DNA from: Streptomyces griseoflavus
GTDB taxonomy: Bacteria; Actinomycetota; Actinomycetes; Streptomycetales; Streptomycetaceae
NCBI RefSeq assembly: GCF_014649995.1
Contig: NZ_BMUC01000024.1
Location: 22,110-86,109 of the forward strand
Length of the DNA: 64,000 nt
Direction of reading: 5' to 3'
Part shown: positions 7,702 through 16,955 of the stretch, piece by piece
How the letters are laid out: every line of letters begins with the position of its first letter
Position numbering within the stretch: position 1 is the first letter of the stretch
Translations under genes and position numbers: made by a program
The notes under the pieces: generated by a model
The model's input: the letters and a program-made list of their open reading frames with translations, nothing else
What the model was told of the DNA's origin: nothing
Database searches by the model: none

Positions 7702-9360
7702 TTGAACCCCGATGTCACCCCCGAAACCCTGTCCCTGCCCGTCGACGCGGGCGCCGGAGCGCACGTCCGCGCCGAGAACGTCACCGTGACCCGCGGGTCA
7801 CGGCGCGTCCTGGACGGCCTGTCGGTCACCGTCTCCGCCCGGTCGCGGATCGCCGTCGTGGGCGAGAACGGCCGGGGCAAGACCACCCTGCTGCACGTCC
7901 TCGCCGGGTTGGTCGCACCCGACGAGGGCGCCGTGCGGCGGACCGGCACGGTCGGCCTGGCCCGCCAGGAACTGTCCGCGCGCGACGGCGAGACCGTCGG
8001 CACCCTGACGTCCGCCGCACTGGCCGCCTCCCTCGCGGCACTCGGCGCGCTGGAGGAGGCGTCCCTCGCCCTGGCCGGAGGCGACCCCGCCGCCGGCGAG
8101 CGCTACGCCGCCGCCCTGGACGCCGCCACCCGCCTCGACGCCTGGGACGCCGAGCGCCGGGTCGACGTGGCCCTGGACGCCCTCGGCGCCTGCACCGACC
8201 GCGACCGTCCCCTGTCCACCCTCTCGGTCGGACAGCGTTACCGCGTCCGCCTGGCCTGTCTGCTCGGTGCCCGCCACGACATCCTGCTGCTCGACGAGCC
8301 GACCAACCATCTCGACGCCGCCGGGCTGGACTTCCTCACCCGCCGGCTGCGCGAGCACGACGGCGGCCTCGCCGTCGTCAGCCACGACCGGGCGCTGCTG
8401 CGCGACGTCGCGGACCGGTTCGTCGACCTCGACCCGTCCCGCGAGGGCAAGCCGCTCCTCTACGCCGGCGGCTACCAGGCGTGGCAGGACGCCCGGCGCC
8501 GCGAGCGTGAGCGCTGGGAGCAGGACCACGAACAGCAGCAGGCCGAGCATGTGCGGCTGCGGGAGGCGGTGGCGCAGGCCCGTGACCGGCTCTCCACCGG
8601 CTGGCGGCCGGACAAGGGGACCGGCAAACACCAGCGCCAGTCCCGCGCCCCGGGCGTCGTACAGGCCCTGCACCGGCAGCAGGAGGCCCTGCGCGCGCAC
8701 CGGATCGACGTGCCGAAGCCGCCGCCCGCGCTGCGGTGGCCGGACCCGGACGTACGGGTGGGTGCGCCGCAGGTGCGGGCGCACGCAGTGGCCGTGGACG
8801 GGCGGCTGGCCGGACCGGTGGACCTCGCTCTCGACGGCGGCGACCGGCTGCTCGTGACCGGGCCGAACGGCGCCGGGAAGTCCACGCTGCTGGCGGTGCT
8901 GGCCGGTGCGCTCCGGCCCACGGACGGACACGTGAGGGCGGCGAGCGGGGCACGGATCGTGCGGGTCGGTCAGGAGACCGCCGGTCAGGACCCGCTGCTG
9001 ACCGCCCGGGAGGTGTACGAGCGTCACGTGGGCCGGCTGACGGCCCGTGGGACCCTCCCCGCCACCGGCGCCGTGCCGCTCGCGGCCCTCGGCCTGCTGG
9101 ACGCCGAGGCGGCGCGCACGCCGGTGGGGCGGATGTCGCAGGGACAGCGGCGGCGCCTCGACCTGGCCCTGGCAGCGTCCGGCCGGCCCACGCTGATCCT
9201 GCTCGACGAGCCGACGAACCACCTGTCGGCACGGCTGGTCGACGAACTGACCGACGCCGTCCGCGACACGAGCGCCGCCGTGGTCGTCGCGACCCACGAC
9301 CGGCAGCTGCTGCGCGACCTCGCGCACTGGCCGCTGCTGCGGCTGGAGCAGGGGGCCTGA
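7702..9360 (+). CDS. ABC-F family ATP-binding protein
   Basis: A 552-aa soluble protein with two ABC ATPase domains and no membrane segments, as expected for ABC-F ribosome-associated proteins. Domain 1 has Walker [10 protein letters not shown], signature [12 protein letters not shown] and Walker [13 protein letters not shown]. Domain 2 has [21 protein letters not shown] and [12 protein letters not shown]. Between them is a charged linker (about residues 250-330) that would reach into the ribosome. Family members protect ribosomes from antibiotics or adjust translation. TTG at 7702 is the chosen start because GGAG lies 7 nt before it. The upstream leader ORF and hairpin suggest antibiotic-inducible expression. 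Confidence 0.88.
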   Translation: MNPDVTPETLSLPVDAGAGAHVRAENVTVTRGSRRVLDGLSVTVSARSRIAVVGENGRGKTTLLHVLAGLVAPDEGAVRRTGTVGLARQELSARDGETVGTLTSAALAASLAALGALEEASLALAGGDPAAGERYAAALDAATRLDAWDAERRVDVALDALGACTDRDRPLSTLSVGQRYRVRLACLLGARHDILLLDEPTNHLDAAGLDFLTRRLREHDGGLAVVSHDRALLRDVADRFVDLDPSREGKPLLYAGGYQAWQDARRRERERWEQDHEQQQAEHVRLREAVAQARDRLSTGWRPDKGTGKHQRQSRAPGVVQALHRQQEALRAHRIDVPKPPPALRWPDPDVRVGAPQVRAHAVAVDGRLAGPVDLALDGGDRLLVTGPNGAGKSTLLAVLAGALRPTDGHVRAASGARIVRVGQETAGQDPLLTAREVYERHVGRLTARGTLPATGAVPLAALGLLDAEAARTPVGRMSQGQRRRLDLALAASGRPTLILLDEPTNHLSARLVDELTDAVRDTSAAVVVATHDRQLLRDLAHWPLLRLEQGA

Positions 9361-9462
9361 ACGACCGCGGCGCGGACCCGATCCGATCGGGCACAGGATG
9401 TCGGGTGCGGCGGTGTCCCGGCCGCCTAGCGTGGTGATCGCGAAAGAGGAAGGAGGCCGGGC

Positions 9463-10329
9463 GTGCTGGAACGGCTCAACGAGACGATGGAACACATCGA
9501 GCGCCGTCTCGACCGGTCCGTCGACGTGGCCGCACTGGCCCGTGTGGCGGCGACGTCGGAGTACCACCTGCGCCGGATGTTCTCCGCGCTCGCGGGGATG
9601 CCGTTGTCGGAGTACATACGGCGCAGGCGGCTGACCGTCGCGGGTGCCGAGGTGCTCGCCGGACGCGGGACGCTGCTGGAGATCGCGGTGCGGTACGGCT
9701 ACGGCTCGGGCGAGGCGTTCGCGCGGGCGTTCCGCGCCATGCACGGGGTGGGTCCGGGCGAGGCCCGGCGCACCGGCACCGCGCTCGTGTCCCAGCCCCG
9801 GCTGACCTTCCGCCTCACCGTCGAAGGGAGTACCAGCATGCGGTACCGCGTAGTGGACAGGCCGGCCTTCACCGTCGTCGGGCCGAGGGCCAGGGTGCCT
9901 CTCGTGCACCTCGGCCCGAACCGGGCGATCATCGACTTCGTCCGCGGGATCGGACGGCAGGCCCTGGAAGAGCTGGAGGAGCTGTCGGACCAGGAGCCCC
10001 GGGGGATCGTCGCCGTCTGCGACGACCTGGACCCGGGCCGGGCCGAGGGGACCGAACTCGACTACTACCACGGGGTGATCACCTCGGCGCCGGCGCCCGA
10101 GGGTTCGGCCGTCCTGCCCGTGCCGGCCGGGACCTGGGCGGTGTTCACGGCGTCCGGACCGGTGCCGGACGCCATCCAGCACCTGTGGCGGGACGTGTTC
10201 ACCGAGTGGTTCCCGTCCAACCCGTACCGCAGCCGGCCCGGCCCGGAGATCCTGCGCACCCGGATGTCGCCGGACCACACCGAAGCCGATGCCGAACTGT
10301 GGCTCCCGGTGGAGCGGGAGGACCGTTGA
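9463..10329 (+). CDS. AraC-family regulator with GyrI-like effector domain
   Basis: A 288-aa transcription factor. The N-terminal 100 residues carry two helix-turn-helix units (VDVALARVAATSEYHLRRMFS and LLEIAVRYGYGSGEAFARAF). The C-terminal part from about residue 125 (MRYRVVDRPAFTVVGPRARV ... AELWLPVE) is a GyrI/Rob-type ligand-binding domain that usually senses lipophilic drugs or dyes. A strong GGAAGGAGG site precedes the GTG start. It lies directly after the ABC-F gene on the same strand and may respond to the same class of compound, but no target site is evident. Confidence 0.88.
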   Translation: MLERLNETMEHIERRLDRSVDVAALARVAATSEYHLRRMFSALAGMPLSEYIRRRRLTVAGAEVLAGRGTLLEIAVRYGYGSGEAFARAFRAMHGVGPGEARRTGTALVSQPRLTFRLTVEGSTSMRYRVVDRPAFTVVGPRARVPLVHLGPNRAIIDFVRGIGRQALEELEELSDQEPRGIVAVCDDLDPGRAEGTELDYYHGVITSAPAPEGSAVLPVPAGTWAVFTASGPVPDAIQHLWRDVFTEWFPSNPYRSRPGPEILRTRMSPDHTEADAELWLPVEREDR

Positions 10330-10363
10330 GCCCGGTCATTCGAGGACCGTCGAGCCCGGTCGT

Positions 10364-12130
10364 TCAGGTCATGGCCCGCGCGGCCACCTCGTCGGCGGCG
10401 CCTTGCCAGGCGTGGACGCACAGAGCCTGTTCGACCACCTCGGTGTAGACGGCCGCGGCGAGCCAGGACCGGGCGAAGCGGCCCGTGTCGGCCGGGACCA
10501 GGCGCCCGAAGACGTCGCGGGAACGGTCCGCGGCTGCGGTGTGGAGGTCCTCGAGGAGGTCGGCCGCGGTGGCGAGACCGAGGCGGCGCAGACGGGCGGC
10601 GTCGCCCGGCGTACTGCCGGCGAGGGCGAGCACACGGCGGCCTCCCGGCACGGCCTGGTGGACCCGGCGGCGCAGCAGGTGCAGCGGCGCCTCGTCCGCG
10701 GCGGCGGGTGCCCCGGCCTCCGGCGCGAGGGCACCGTGGGGCAGGTCGGCGTGCTGGAGCCGGTCCAGGCCCAGGTCCACGCGGGCCTCGGCGTCGGTGG
10801 GGTGGGCGGCGGCGAGGAGCAGGGCGCGTGGGTACGGCCCCGGTGTCAGCCGTGCGACGATCCGCAGACGGCTGCCCCGGGCGGCGGCGAGCAGGCGGAG
10901 GTTCTCGCGGTAGGGCAGTGCCGGGTCGTCGTGGGCGGCGGCCAGCCGCAGGGGCACGCCCGCGCAGTCGGCGAGCAGACAGTCGCCCGCCGCCTCCCGC
11001 ACCGTGCCGGTGAGGGTCACCTCCAGGAACAGCAGGTCCTGCCCGCCGTTCAGGGCCCTGGTGACCTGGTCGGCGGCGGGGACGGCCCACAGCCGGTCCA
11101 GCGGTTCGTCGTGCCATGCGGCGCCGGGGGCGCGGACCGCCCGTACGCCCGCGCCGGCACCGAGGCGGCCCGTCGGGGAGACGGTGGCGCCGGACACGGC
11201 CAGCCCGGCGCGGGACAGTTCCCGGTGCGTCAGGGCGGTGTCCCCCACACGCACCGCCCGGTCGGCCGCGCCGGTCGCCCGGGCGGGGCCGCCGGGCGCC
11301 ACGTCGGACACGGTGCAGAGGCGTCCGTCGGCGTCGGCGGTCCAGGTGACCGCGCCCGCGTAGCCGGTGACGGTGAGGACGGGTTCGGAGAAGAGCCCGT
11401 ACAGGCGCAGGGACCCGTCGGGGCGGTACGGCTGCCGGGCCGTGCCGCGCAGTCCGGTCAGGTCGGGGCCGGTGGCGTGCGGGAGGCGGTGGGCGACGTC
11501 GAGGACGGCGGTGAGGGCGTCGGCGAGGTCGCCGAGCCGGTGGCCGGGGTCGGCGGCGCGGGCCGCCCGGACGGCGGTCACCACGGAGACGGCCGCCGCC
11601 GAAGCACGCGGGAGACCGGCGAGGCGGGCGGTGTGCGCGGCGTGCAGCAGTTCCGCCTGGAGCACGGCACCGGCGCCGTCGGTGCCGGCTTCCAGGACGG
11701 CGGCGGCCGCGTCGAACACCGCGCGGGCGGCGGCGCGTTGTGCGGGCGTGGCGGTCTCGGGTTCCGTCTCTCCCGTCTCGTCCGGCGTGTCGGTGTCCCC
11801 GGTGGGGGCCGGGTCCCCGGCCGCGTCCGGGGCGGGCGTGTCGTCGGCGACCGGTGCCGCCGAGGCGGCGGCCGCGCGGTGCAGGCAGTCGGGGGACAGC
11901 AGGCATCCGCAGCGGATCGCGTCCGCCCCGGTCACCGTCCCGCCCGGCGCGTGCAGGACGACGTCGGTCTCGTCGTCCACGGCGATCCGCACGGTGTCGC
12001 CGTCCCGGGTGGCGGGGCGTGCCAGGAGCTTGGTGACGCCCGCGTCCAGCCGTTTGCGGAGCCGGGGCGAGAGCGCCTCGACGAGTGCGGCGGTGACGGA
12101 CGGGGCGACCGGAGGCAGGTCCGGGCTCAT
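10364..12130 (-). CDS. SWIM zinc-finger protein (YehQ-like), last gene of the MoxR/vWA operon
   Basis: A 588-aa protein with a SWIM zinc-binding motif CGCLLSPDCLH at residues 74-84 (CxC...CxH). SWIM domains bind nucleic acid or protein. The rest is a long alpha/beta region with no enzymatic motif I recognise, after an Asp/Thr/Pro-rich linker near residue 100. The ATG at 12130 overlaps the stop of the upstream DUF5682-vWA gene by 4 bp, so translation is probably coupled. E. coli YehQ is a SWIM protein in an equivalent gene neighbourhood, which supports a joint role with the four upstream products. Confidence 0.82.
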   Translation of the reverse strand: MSPDLPPVAPSVTAALVEALSPRLRKRLDAGVTKLLARPATRDGDTVRIAVDDETDVVLHAPGGTVTGADAIRCGCLLSPDCLHRAAAASAAPVADDTPAPDAAGDPAPTGDTDTPDETGETEPETATPAQRAAARAVFDAAAAVLEAGTDGAGAVLQAELLHAAHTARLAGLPRASAAAVSVVTAVRAARAADPGHRLGDLADALTAVLDVAHRLPHATGPDLTGLRGTARQPYRPDGSLRLYGLFSEPVLTVTGYAGAVTWTADADGRLCTVSDVAPGGPARATGAADRAVRVGDTALTHRELSRAGLAVSGATVSPTGRLGAGAGVRAVRAPGAAWHDEPLDRLWAVPAADQVTRALNGGQDLLFLEVTLTGTVREAAGDCLLADCAGVPLRLAAAHDDPALPYRENLRLLAAARGSRLRIVARLTPGPYPRALLLAAAHPTDAEARVDLGLDRLQHADLPHGALAPEAGAPAAADEAPLHLLRRRVHQAVPGGRRVLALAGSTPGDAARLRRLGLATAADLLEDLHTAAADRSRDVFGRLVPADTGRFARSWLAAAVYTEVVEQALCVHAWQGAADEVAARAMT

Positions 12131-15100
12131 GCGATCTTCTCCCCTACCCAGCGGGCGAGTTCGAGCGGACTGAGGGCGGCCACGGGCATCCCGGCGGCGA
12201 CCAGTTGGCCGGCCACCCCCGTGGAGTAGCGGGGCCTGCCGGTGTCGTCGAGGCTCGCGCAGCCCAGGACGTGGCACCCGGCCGAGACCAGCGCGCGGAC
12301 CTCGGCGAGGAGACCACCGAGCGGAAAGCCCTCCTCGAAGTCGCTGACCACCACGACGAGGGTGCGGGACGGCACGGTGACGAGTTCGCGCGCGTGGCGC
12401 AGTCCGGCGGCGATGTGGGTGCCGCCGCCGACGGACACCTCCAGCAGCAGCGACAGCGGGTCGTCCACGTGCCCGGTGAGGTCGATGACCTCGGTGGAGA
12501 AGGCCAGGAAGTGGGTGGAGAGGGTCGGCACCCCCGCCAGCACCGAGGCGGTCAGCGCGGCCCACACCGTGGACGCCTCCATGGAGCCCGAGACGTCGGT
12601 CACCAGCACGAGCCGCCAGTCGGCGGCCCGGCGCGCCCGCGTGCGGAAGACCGGGCGTTCGGGGATCACCCGCACCGTTCCGTCCGGGCCGCGGCGCGCG
12701 GTCGCCAGGTTGGCCCGCAGGGTGCGGGGCAGGTCCAGGCCCCCGCCGGGCCGTCTGCTGGGGCGGGGCAGGGCGGTGCCGTGCAGGGCCGGGCGCAGAC
12801 GGGTGGCCAGCTGCCGGGTCAGCGCGTCGACCAGGCTCCGGACCAGCGGGCGCAGTGCGGCCAGCCGGGCCTCGGGCAGACCTCCCGCGTGCCTCAGTAC
12901 GGTGCGCAGCAGGTCGACCGAGGGGCGCACCCCGTCCGCGTCCAGTTCGGTGAGGACGTCGCTGCGGCCGGACGCGGCGGCCGCGGCCAGGACTTCCTCG
13001 CGGATGCCCGGCCCGAACAGCGCGGCCAGTTCCTCCGACCACTCGCGCGCCCCGGGGTACGGCGCCTGGCGTCCCCCGCCGCGTCCCGGACCGGCGAGAC
13101 TCCCCCGGCTGCCTTCGCCGCGTCCGCTGCCGTACAGCTCGTCCAGCGCGGTCGCCAGCGGTGCGGCGGACCGCGGCAGCGCGTCGGTGCGGCGGCCGAG
13201 GAGGAGACGCCAGCGGTCGGCGGGGGCGAGGAGACGCGTCCCGTCCCGCGCCCCGACGGATCCGGGGACGCCGTCGGCCGCGGTGTCCGCCGGCGCGGTC
13301 GGCGCATGGGTCCGCGGCCCGGACCGCGTCGCCGGTTCCGCGCCTCCGGCCCGCGCCGGAACGTCCGGGGTGGGGGTTGTGGCGGCGGGACGCGGCAGGA
13401 GGCGCAGGGAGCGCAGCCTCTCACGGGCCGCGAGGTCCGCCTCGGTCCAGGCGGCGAGGGCGGCCGGGTCCACGCCGGCGGTGTCGGCGATGTGCGTGGT
13501 GCCGAGACCCGCTTCGACGGTGGCGAAGAGGCGGTCGCGGGCGGCGGGGCTCAGCGTGTCGAAACCGCCGCGCAGCGCGGGCAGCCGGTCGAGGAAGGCC
13601 CGGTCGGGCAGCTCCGTCACCCGGGTGAGGAGGGGTTCCAGCGCGGGCTCCGCCGTCTCCAGGAGGGGGCCCGCCGCGGTCAGCAGTCCGCCGAGCCGGG
13701 CGGTGAGCGCGGCGCGGGTATCGGGGCCGGTGGCCCCGTCGACCCAGGAGGCCACGCGGTCGCCGAGGACCCTCGCGTCCTCGTGGCCGAGCAGGACGCG
13801 TACGGCGCCGGCGGCACCGCGCATCATCGGGGAGCCGTCCGCGGACAGGCGTGCCAGGGCGTCGGTGAGCCGGATGCCGCCCAGCAGGTCGGCGCGGTGG
13901 GACAGCTCGAGCAGGGCATGGGCGTCGGCCAGGTCCTCGGACCCGGTGAGGCCGTCCACCTGGCGCACCGCCGCCCCCGTGAGCAGGTCCGCGACGGCGG
14001 CCGCCCGGGCCTCCCGGTCCGGGTCGGAACCCAGGCCGGGGACATGGCCCGCCCGCAGCCGGTCCAGCAGGGCCAGGCCGGCGAGGAGGTCCGGCAGGGT
14101 ACCGGACCCGGGCAGGACCCCGGCGATGTCGCCGAGCCGTTCGTCGGCGAGCGCCGTCAGTCCGCACTCCGCCGCCCTCCGGAGCCCTTCGAGGGCCTGC
14201 GCCGCCGTCGGCCCGCCCTCGTCGAGCTCCTGGCGCCGCCGTTCCCGCAGTACTCCTTCCGCGGCCTGCGCGGGGGTGACCCCGCGTGTGCCGGCCGCGG
14301 TCAGCATCGCCGCCGTGGCGGGTGTCCAGCGCACTTCCCAGCGGGAGGTGAGGGCCTCGGCGCCGCCCGCGCCGACGACTTCCTTGGCCTCGCCGTAGGG
14401 CACCCCGCACACCGTCAGGCGGCGCAGCAGCAGTTCACGGCGCCGGTCGAGGCCGGAGCGCAGCGGGTCGAGACGCAGGTCGCGTGCGGGCCCGTCCGTC
14501 CCGGGGCCGGGCAGGCCCAGCCGGGACGCTTCGGCCTCGACGGCGGGGGCCAGGCCGCTGCGCGGTGCCTGCGGGGCGGGGCGCCCGCCGCGGGTGCCGA
14601 CGAGGACGCGTTCCATCGCCCGCGCCACGGCCCGTCCCCTGCCGTACGGTTCGCCCTGCGCGAGCACCGTCTGTACGGCTTCGACGAGTTCGCCGCGGCC
14701 GGCCGCGGGCAGGCCGCGCAGCCGGGCGAGGTCGGAGGCGAGCCGGCTGATCTCCCGTGCGTCGGCGGGCCCCGAGGGGTGGCCGAGACCGCGCAGCTCG
14801 GCGCAGACGCGTACGGCGGCCCGGGTGAGGGCCTCCTCGAGGGCCTCCGGGTCGCCGGCCGCGCGCAGGACCATGTCCTGCCACTCCGGGTCGCGGATGC
14901 CGGCCGGGTAGCCGGACCGCTCGTCGAGGAGCGCGTAGGTGTACGGGATCAGGGAGGTGGTCCAGGCGGAGCGCCGCTCCGGCGGGTCCGGTGCCGTGTC
15001 CCCGCCCGCCTCCGGCCGTACGAGGGCCGGGGCGTGGAAGGCTCCCACCACCACGGCGGCCCGCTCGCCCGCCGCGGTGGCCTCGGCCAGCCGGGCCCGC

Positions 15101-15741
15101 ATCCAGCGTTCGCGCCGCAGGTCCAGTGCGGGCACGCCGCCCCGGGCGGTCGCGTCCTCGCGCAGGGCCCACCCGGTGAGCAGGGCGGCACGGCGGAGCG
15201 CCTCGGGCGGGGAGCCGGGGGCGGTCGCCTCGACGAGCCGGTCCCAGAGGTCGTCCCCCGGGCGGCCCGTGAGACGGGCCCGCAGGGCGGTGGCGAGCCC
15301 GGGCCCGCCGGCCCCCGTCGCCGCGGGCCGCCGTTCCTCTCTCCAGGCCGGGTCGGCCAGCGGCAGGTCGCAGGCGACCACCGGCACGCCGCGCCGGGCG
15401 GCCCAGCGCACCGCGGCCAGTTCGGGCGAGAAGTCGGCGAACGGGTAGAACGCCGGCCCCTGGTGGCCGCTCCCGTCGGCGGGAGCGGCGGCGAGCGCGA
15501 CCGGCGCGCGGGTCTCCTCGTGTCCCAGCCAGGGCAGCCACTGCTGCATCTCGGCGGGCAGTTCGACGAGCAGCACCTGCGGGTCCGCATCGTCCAGCAG
15601 TGCGGGCAGGGCGGCGGCCAGGGAGGGGGCGTGGTGCCGTACGCCCACGAGGTAGGGCGCGGACCGGTCGGTGAGGGCGGCGAGCGCCTCGTCGGGCGGG
15701 ACGGTTGTGCCCTGCGGGGCGGCCGGGTGGGAGAGGGACAC
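12127..15741 (-). CDS. DUF5682-vWA fusion protein (YehM+YehP-like)
   Basis: A single open frame of 1204 aa. Residues 1 to about 850 match DUF5682 (YehM-like), with GVRHHAPSLAAALP, YPFADFSPELAAVRWA and PVVACDLPLAD. A Pro/Ala/Thr-rich linker follows. The C-terminal von Willebrand A domain starts near residue 1042 and has an intact MIDAS: DVSGS (Asp1049), the Thr of GGGTH (about 1108) and the Asp of VVSDFEEG (about 1134). Metal-dependent ligand binding is therefore likely. In E. coli these are two proteins, YehM (about 760 aa) and YehP (about 380 aa). GTG at 15741 is 5 bp after the AAA+ gene. An internal start for a separate vWA product cannot be excluded. Confidence 0.82.
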   Translation of the reverse strand: MSLSHPAAPQGTTVPPDEALAALTDRSAPYLVGVRHHAPSLAAALPALLDDADPQVLLVELPAEMQQWLPWLGHEETRAPVALAAAPADGSGHQGPAFYPFADFSPELAAVRWAARRGVPVVACDLPLADPAWREERRPAATGAGGPGLATALRARLTGRPGDDLWDRLVEATAPGSPPEALRRAALLTGWALREDATARGGVPALDLRRERWMRARLAEATAAGERAAVVVGAFHAPALVRPEAGGDTAPDPPERRSAWTTSLIPYTYALLDERSGYPAGIRDPEWQDMVLRAAGDPEALEEALTRAAVRVCAELRGLGHPSGPADAREISRLASDLARLRGLPAAGRGELVEAVQTVLAQGEPYGRGRAVARAMERVLVGTRGGRPAPQAPRSGLAPAVEAEASRLGLPGPGTDGPARDLRLDPLRSGLDRRRELLLRRLTVCGVPYGEAKEVVGAGGAEALTSRWEVRWTPATAAMLTAAGTRGVTPAQAAEGVLRERRRQELDEGGPTAAQALEGLRRAAECGLTALADERLGDIAGVLPGSGTLPDLLAGLALLDRLRAGHVPGLGSDPDREARAAAVADLLTGAAVRQVDGLTGSEDLADAHALLELSHRADLLGGIRLTDALARLSADGSPMMRGAAGAVRVLLGHEDARVLGDRVASWVDGATGPDTRAALTARLGGLLTAAGPLLETAEPALEPLLTRVTELPDRAFLDRLPALRGGFDTLSPAARDRLFATVEAGLGTTHIADTAGVDPAALAAWTEADLAARERLRSLRLLPRPAATTPTPDVPARAGGAEPATRSGPRTHAPTAPADTAADGVPGSVGARDGTRLLAPADRWRLLLGRRTDALPRSAAPLATALDELYGSGRGEGSRGSLAGPGRGGGRQAPYPGAREWSEELAALFGPGIREEVLAAAAASGRSDVLTELDADGVRPSVDLLRTVLRHAGGLPEARLAALRPLVRSLVDALTRQLATRLRPALHGTALPRPSRRPGGGLDLPRTLRANLATARRGPDGTVRVIPERPVFRTRARRAADWRLVLVTDVSGSMEASTVWAALTASVLAGVPTLSTHFLAFSTEVIDLTGHVDDPLSLLLEVSVGGGTHIAAGLRHARELVTVPSRTLVVVVSDFEEGFPLGGLLAEVRALVSAGCHVLGCASLDDTGRPRYSTGVAGQLVAAGMPVAALSPLELARWVGEKIA

Positions 15742-15746
15742 GGCGG

Positions 15747-16955
15747 TCAGCCCTCCAGGACCGTACGCAGGTCCCACAGGGTGCGCCAGGTGGCGGAGCC
15801 CTGTTCGGCGCGGCGCCGGACGGGCCCGTCCCAGTAGCCGCGCAGCCGGGCGGCGTCGGCCGGGTCGTCCTTGCGGACCACGCCGAGCAGATGGCCCGGC
15901 AGCAGTCCGAGCACGTCGCGGTCGCCGGGGAAGTACGCCGCGGCGAGGGCGAGCGCCCCGGCGACGGAGACGGCCTCCGCGGTGCTCATCACCGTGGAGG
16001 GCCGCTCGACCTCCCAGCCCTCCGCCGACCGGCCCTCGCGCAGGTCCCGGAACGCGGTGACCAGCGCCTCCAGCACGGCGTCGTCGACCTGGAAGGGGGC
16101 ACCGGCCCGCTCCACGGACGCCCGGGCCTGGCCGCGCATCAGTGCGGTCTCCGCGTCGAGGTCCCCGATGGGGCCCACCGTCTCGAAGTTGAAGCGGCGT
16201 TTGAGGGCCGCGGACATCTCGGAGACGCCCTTGTCGCGGAGGTTGGCGGTGGCGATGAGGTTGAAGCCGGGCGCCGCGTGTGCCAGCGCGTCCTCGGTGC
16301 CGGCGAGTTCGGGTACGGCGATCCGCCGTTCGGAGAGCGATGACACCAGTGCGTCCTGCACTTCGGGCAGGCAGCGGGTGACCTCCTCGACGCGGGCGAC
16401 CGCGCCCCTGGACATGGCGGTGAGCACGGGTGAGGGCACGAGTGCCTGCCGGGTGGGGCCCTGGGCCAGCAGCAGTGCGTAGTTCCAGCCGTACTTGAGC
16501 TGGTCCTCGGTGGTGCCGGCGGTGCCCTGGACGGTGAGGCCGCTGGTGCCGCACACGGCGGCGGAGAGGAGCTCCGACAGCATCGACTTGGCGGTGCCCG
16601 GCTCGCCGACGAGCAGCAGTCCGCGCTCGCCCGCGAGGGTCACCACGCACCGTTCGACCAGGGCCCGGTCGCCGACGAACTTGTCCTCGACGACCAGGCG
16701 CCGGGGCACGCCGTCGGGGGCCTCGGCGTCGTCGGGGAGCTTCAGGGCCTCTCCGGCGCTGCCCATGACGAAGGTGACGACGGCCCGGGGGGTGAGCCGC
16801 CAGGCGGGCGGGCGCGGCCCGTCGTCGAGGGCGGCGAGGAAGGCCAGTTCGGTCGCGTACCGGTCCTCGGGCGGGACGATCTGGCGGGCCGGGGAGGGGG
16901 ACAGGGTGGTGGTCATCGGCGCGGGTTCTTCCGGGTGCGGGTGGACGGTGGTCAT
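15747..16955 (-). CDS. MoxR-type AAA+ ATPase (YehL-like)
   Basis: A 402-aa AAA+ ATPase. Walker A is GEPGTAKSM. The Walker B position reads VARVEEVTRC, with Glu-Glu in place of the usual Asp-Glu. Sensor 1 is LIATANLRDKG and the arginine-finger segment is ALKRRFNF. MoxR ATPases work as hexameric remodelling chaperones and pair with vWA-domain partners, which fits the DUF5682-vWA gene 5 bp downstream. The ATG at 16955 overlaps the upstream 1680-aa gene by 4 bp. The substrate of the complex is unknown. Confidence 0.87.
   Translation of the reverse strand: MTTVHPHPEEPAPMTTTLSPSPARQIVPPEDRYATELAFLAALDDGPRPPAWRLTPRAVVTFVMGSAGEALKLPDDAEAPDGVPRRLVVEDKFVGDRALVERCVVTLAGERGLLLVGEPGTAKSMLSELLSAAVCGTSGLTVQGTAGTTEDQLKYGWNYALLLAQGPTRQALVPSPVLTAMSRGAVARVEEVTRCLPEVQDALVSSLSERRIAVPELAGTEDALAHAAPGFNLIATANLRDKGVSEMSAALKRRFNFETVGPIGDLDAETALMRGQARASVERAGAPFQVDDAVLEALVTAFRDLREGRSAEGWEVERPSTVMSTAEAVSVAGALALAAAYFPGDRDVLGLLPGHLLGVVRKDDPADAARLRGYWDGPVRRRAEQGSATWRTLWDLRTVLEG

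Noticed and set aside
10364-13042. Longer minus-strand frame extending the SWIM gene upstream
   Set aside because: The extra N-terminal part is Arg/Gly/Pro-rich and lies opposite-frame to the vWA coding region. The ATG at 12130 gives the expected 4-bp overlap and a family-like N-terminus.
12205-15837. 1210-codon plus-strand frame opposite the DUF5682-vWA gene
   Set aside because: Gly/Arg/Gln-rich composition with no domain; it is the typical antisense shadow of a high-GC gene.
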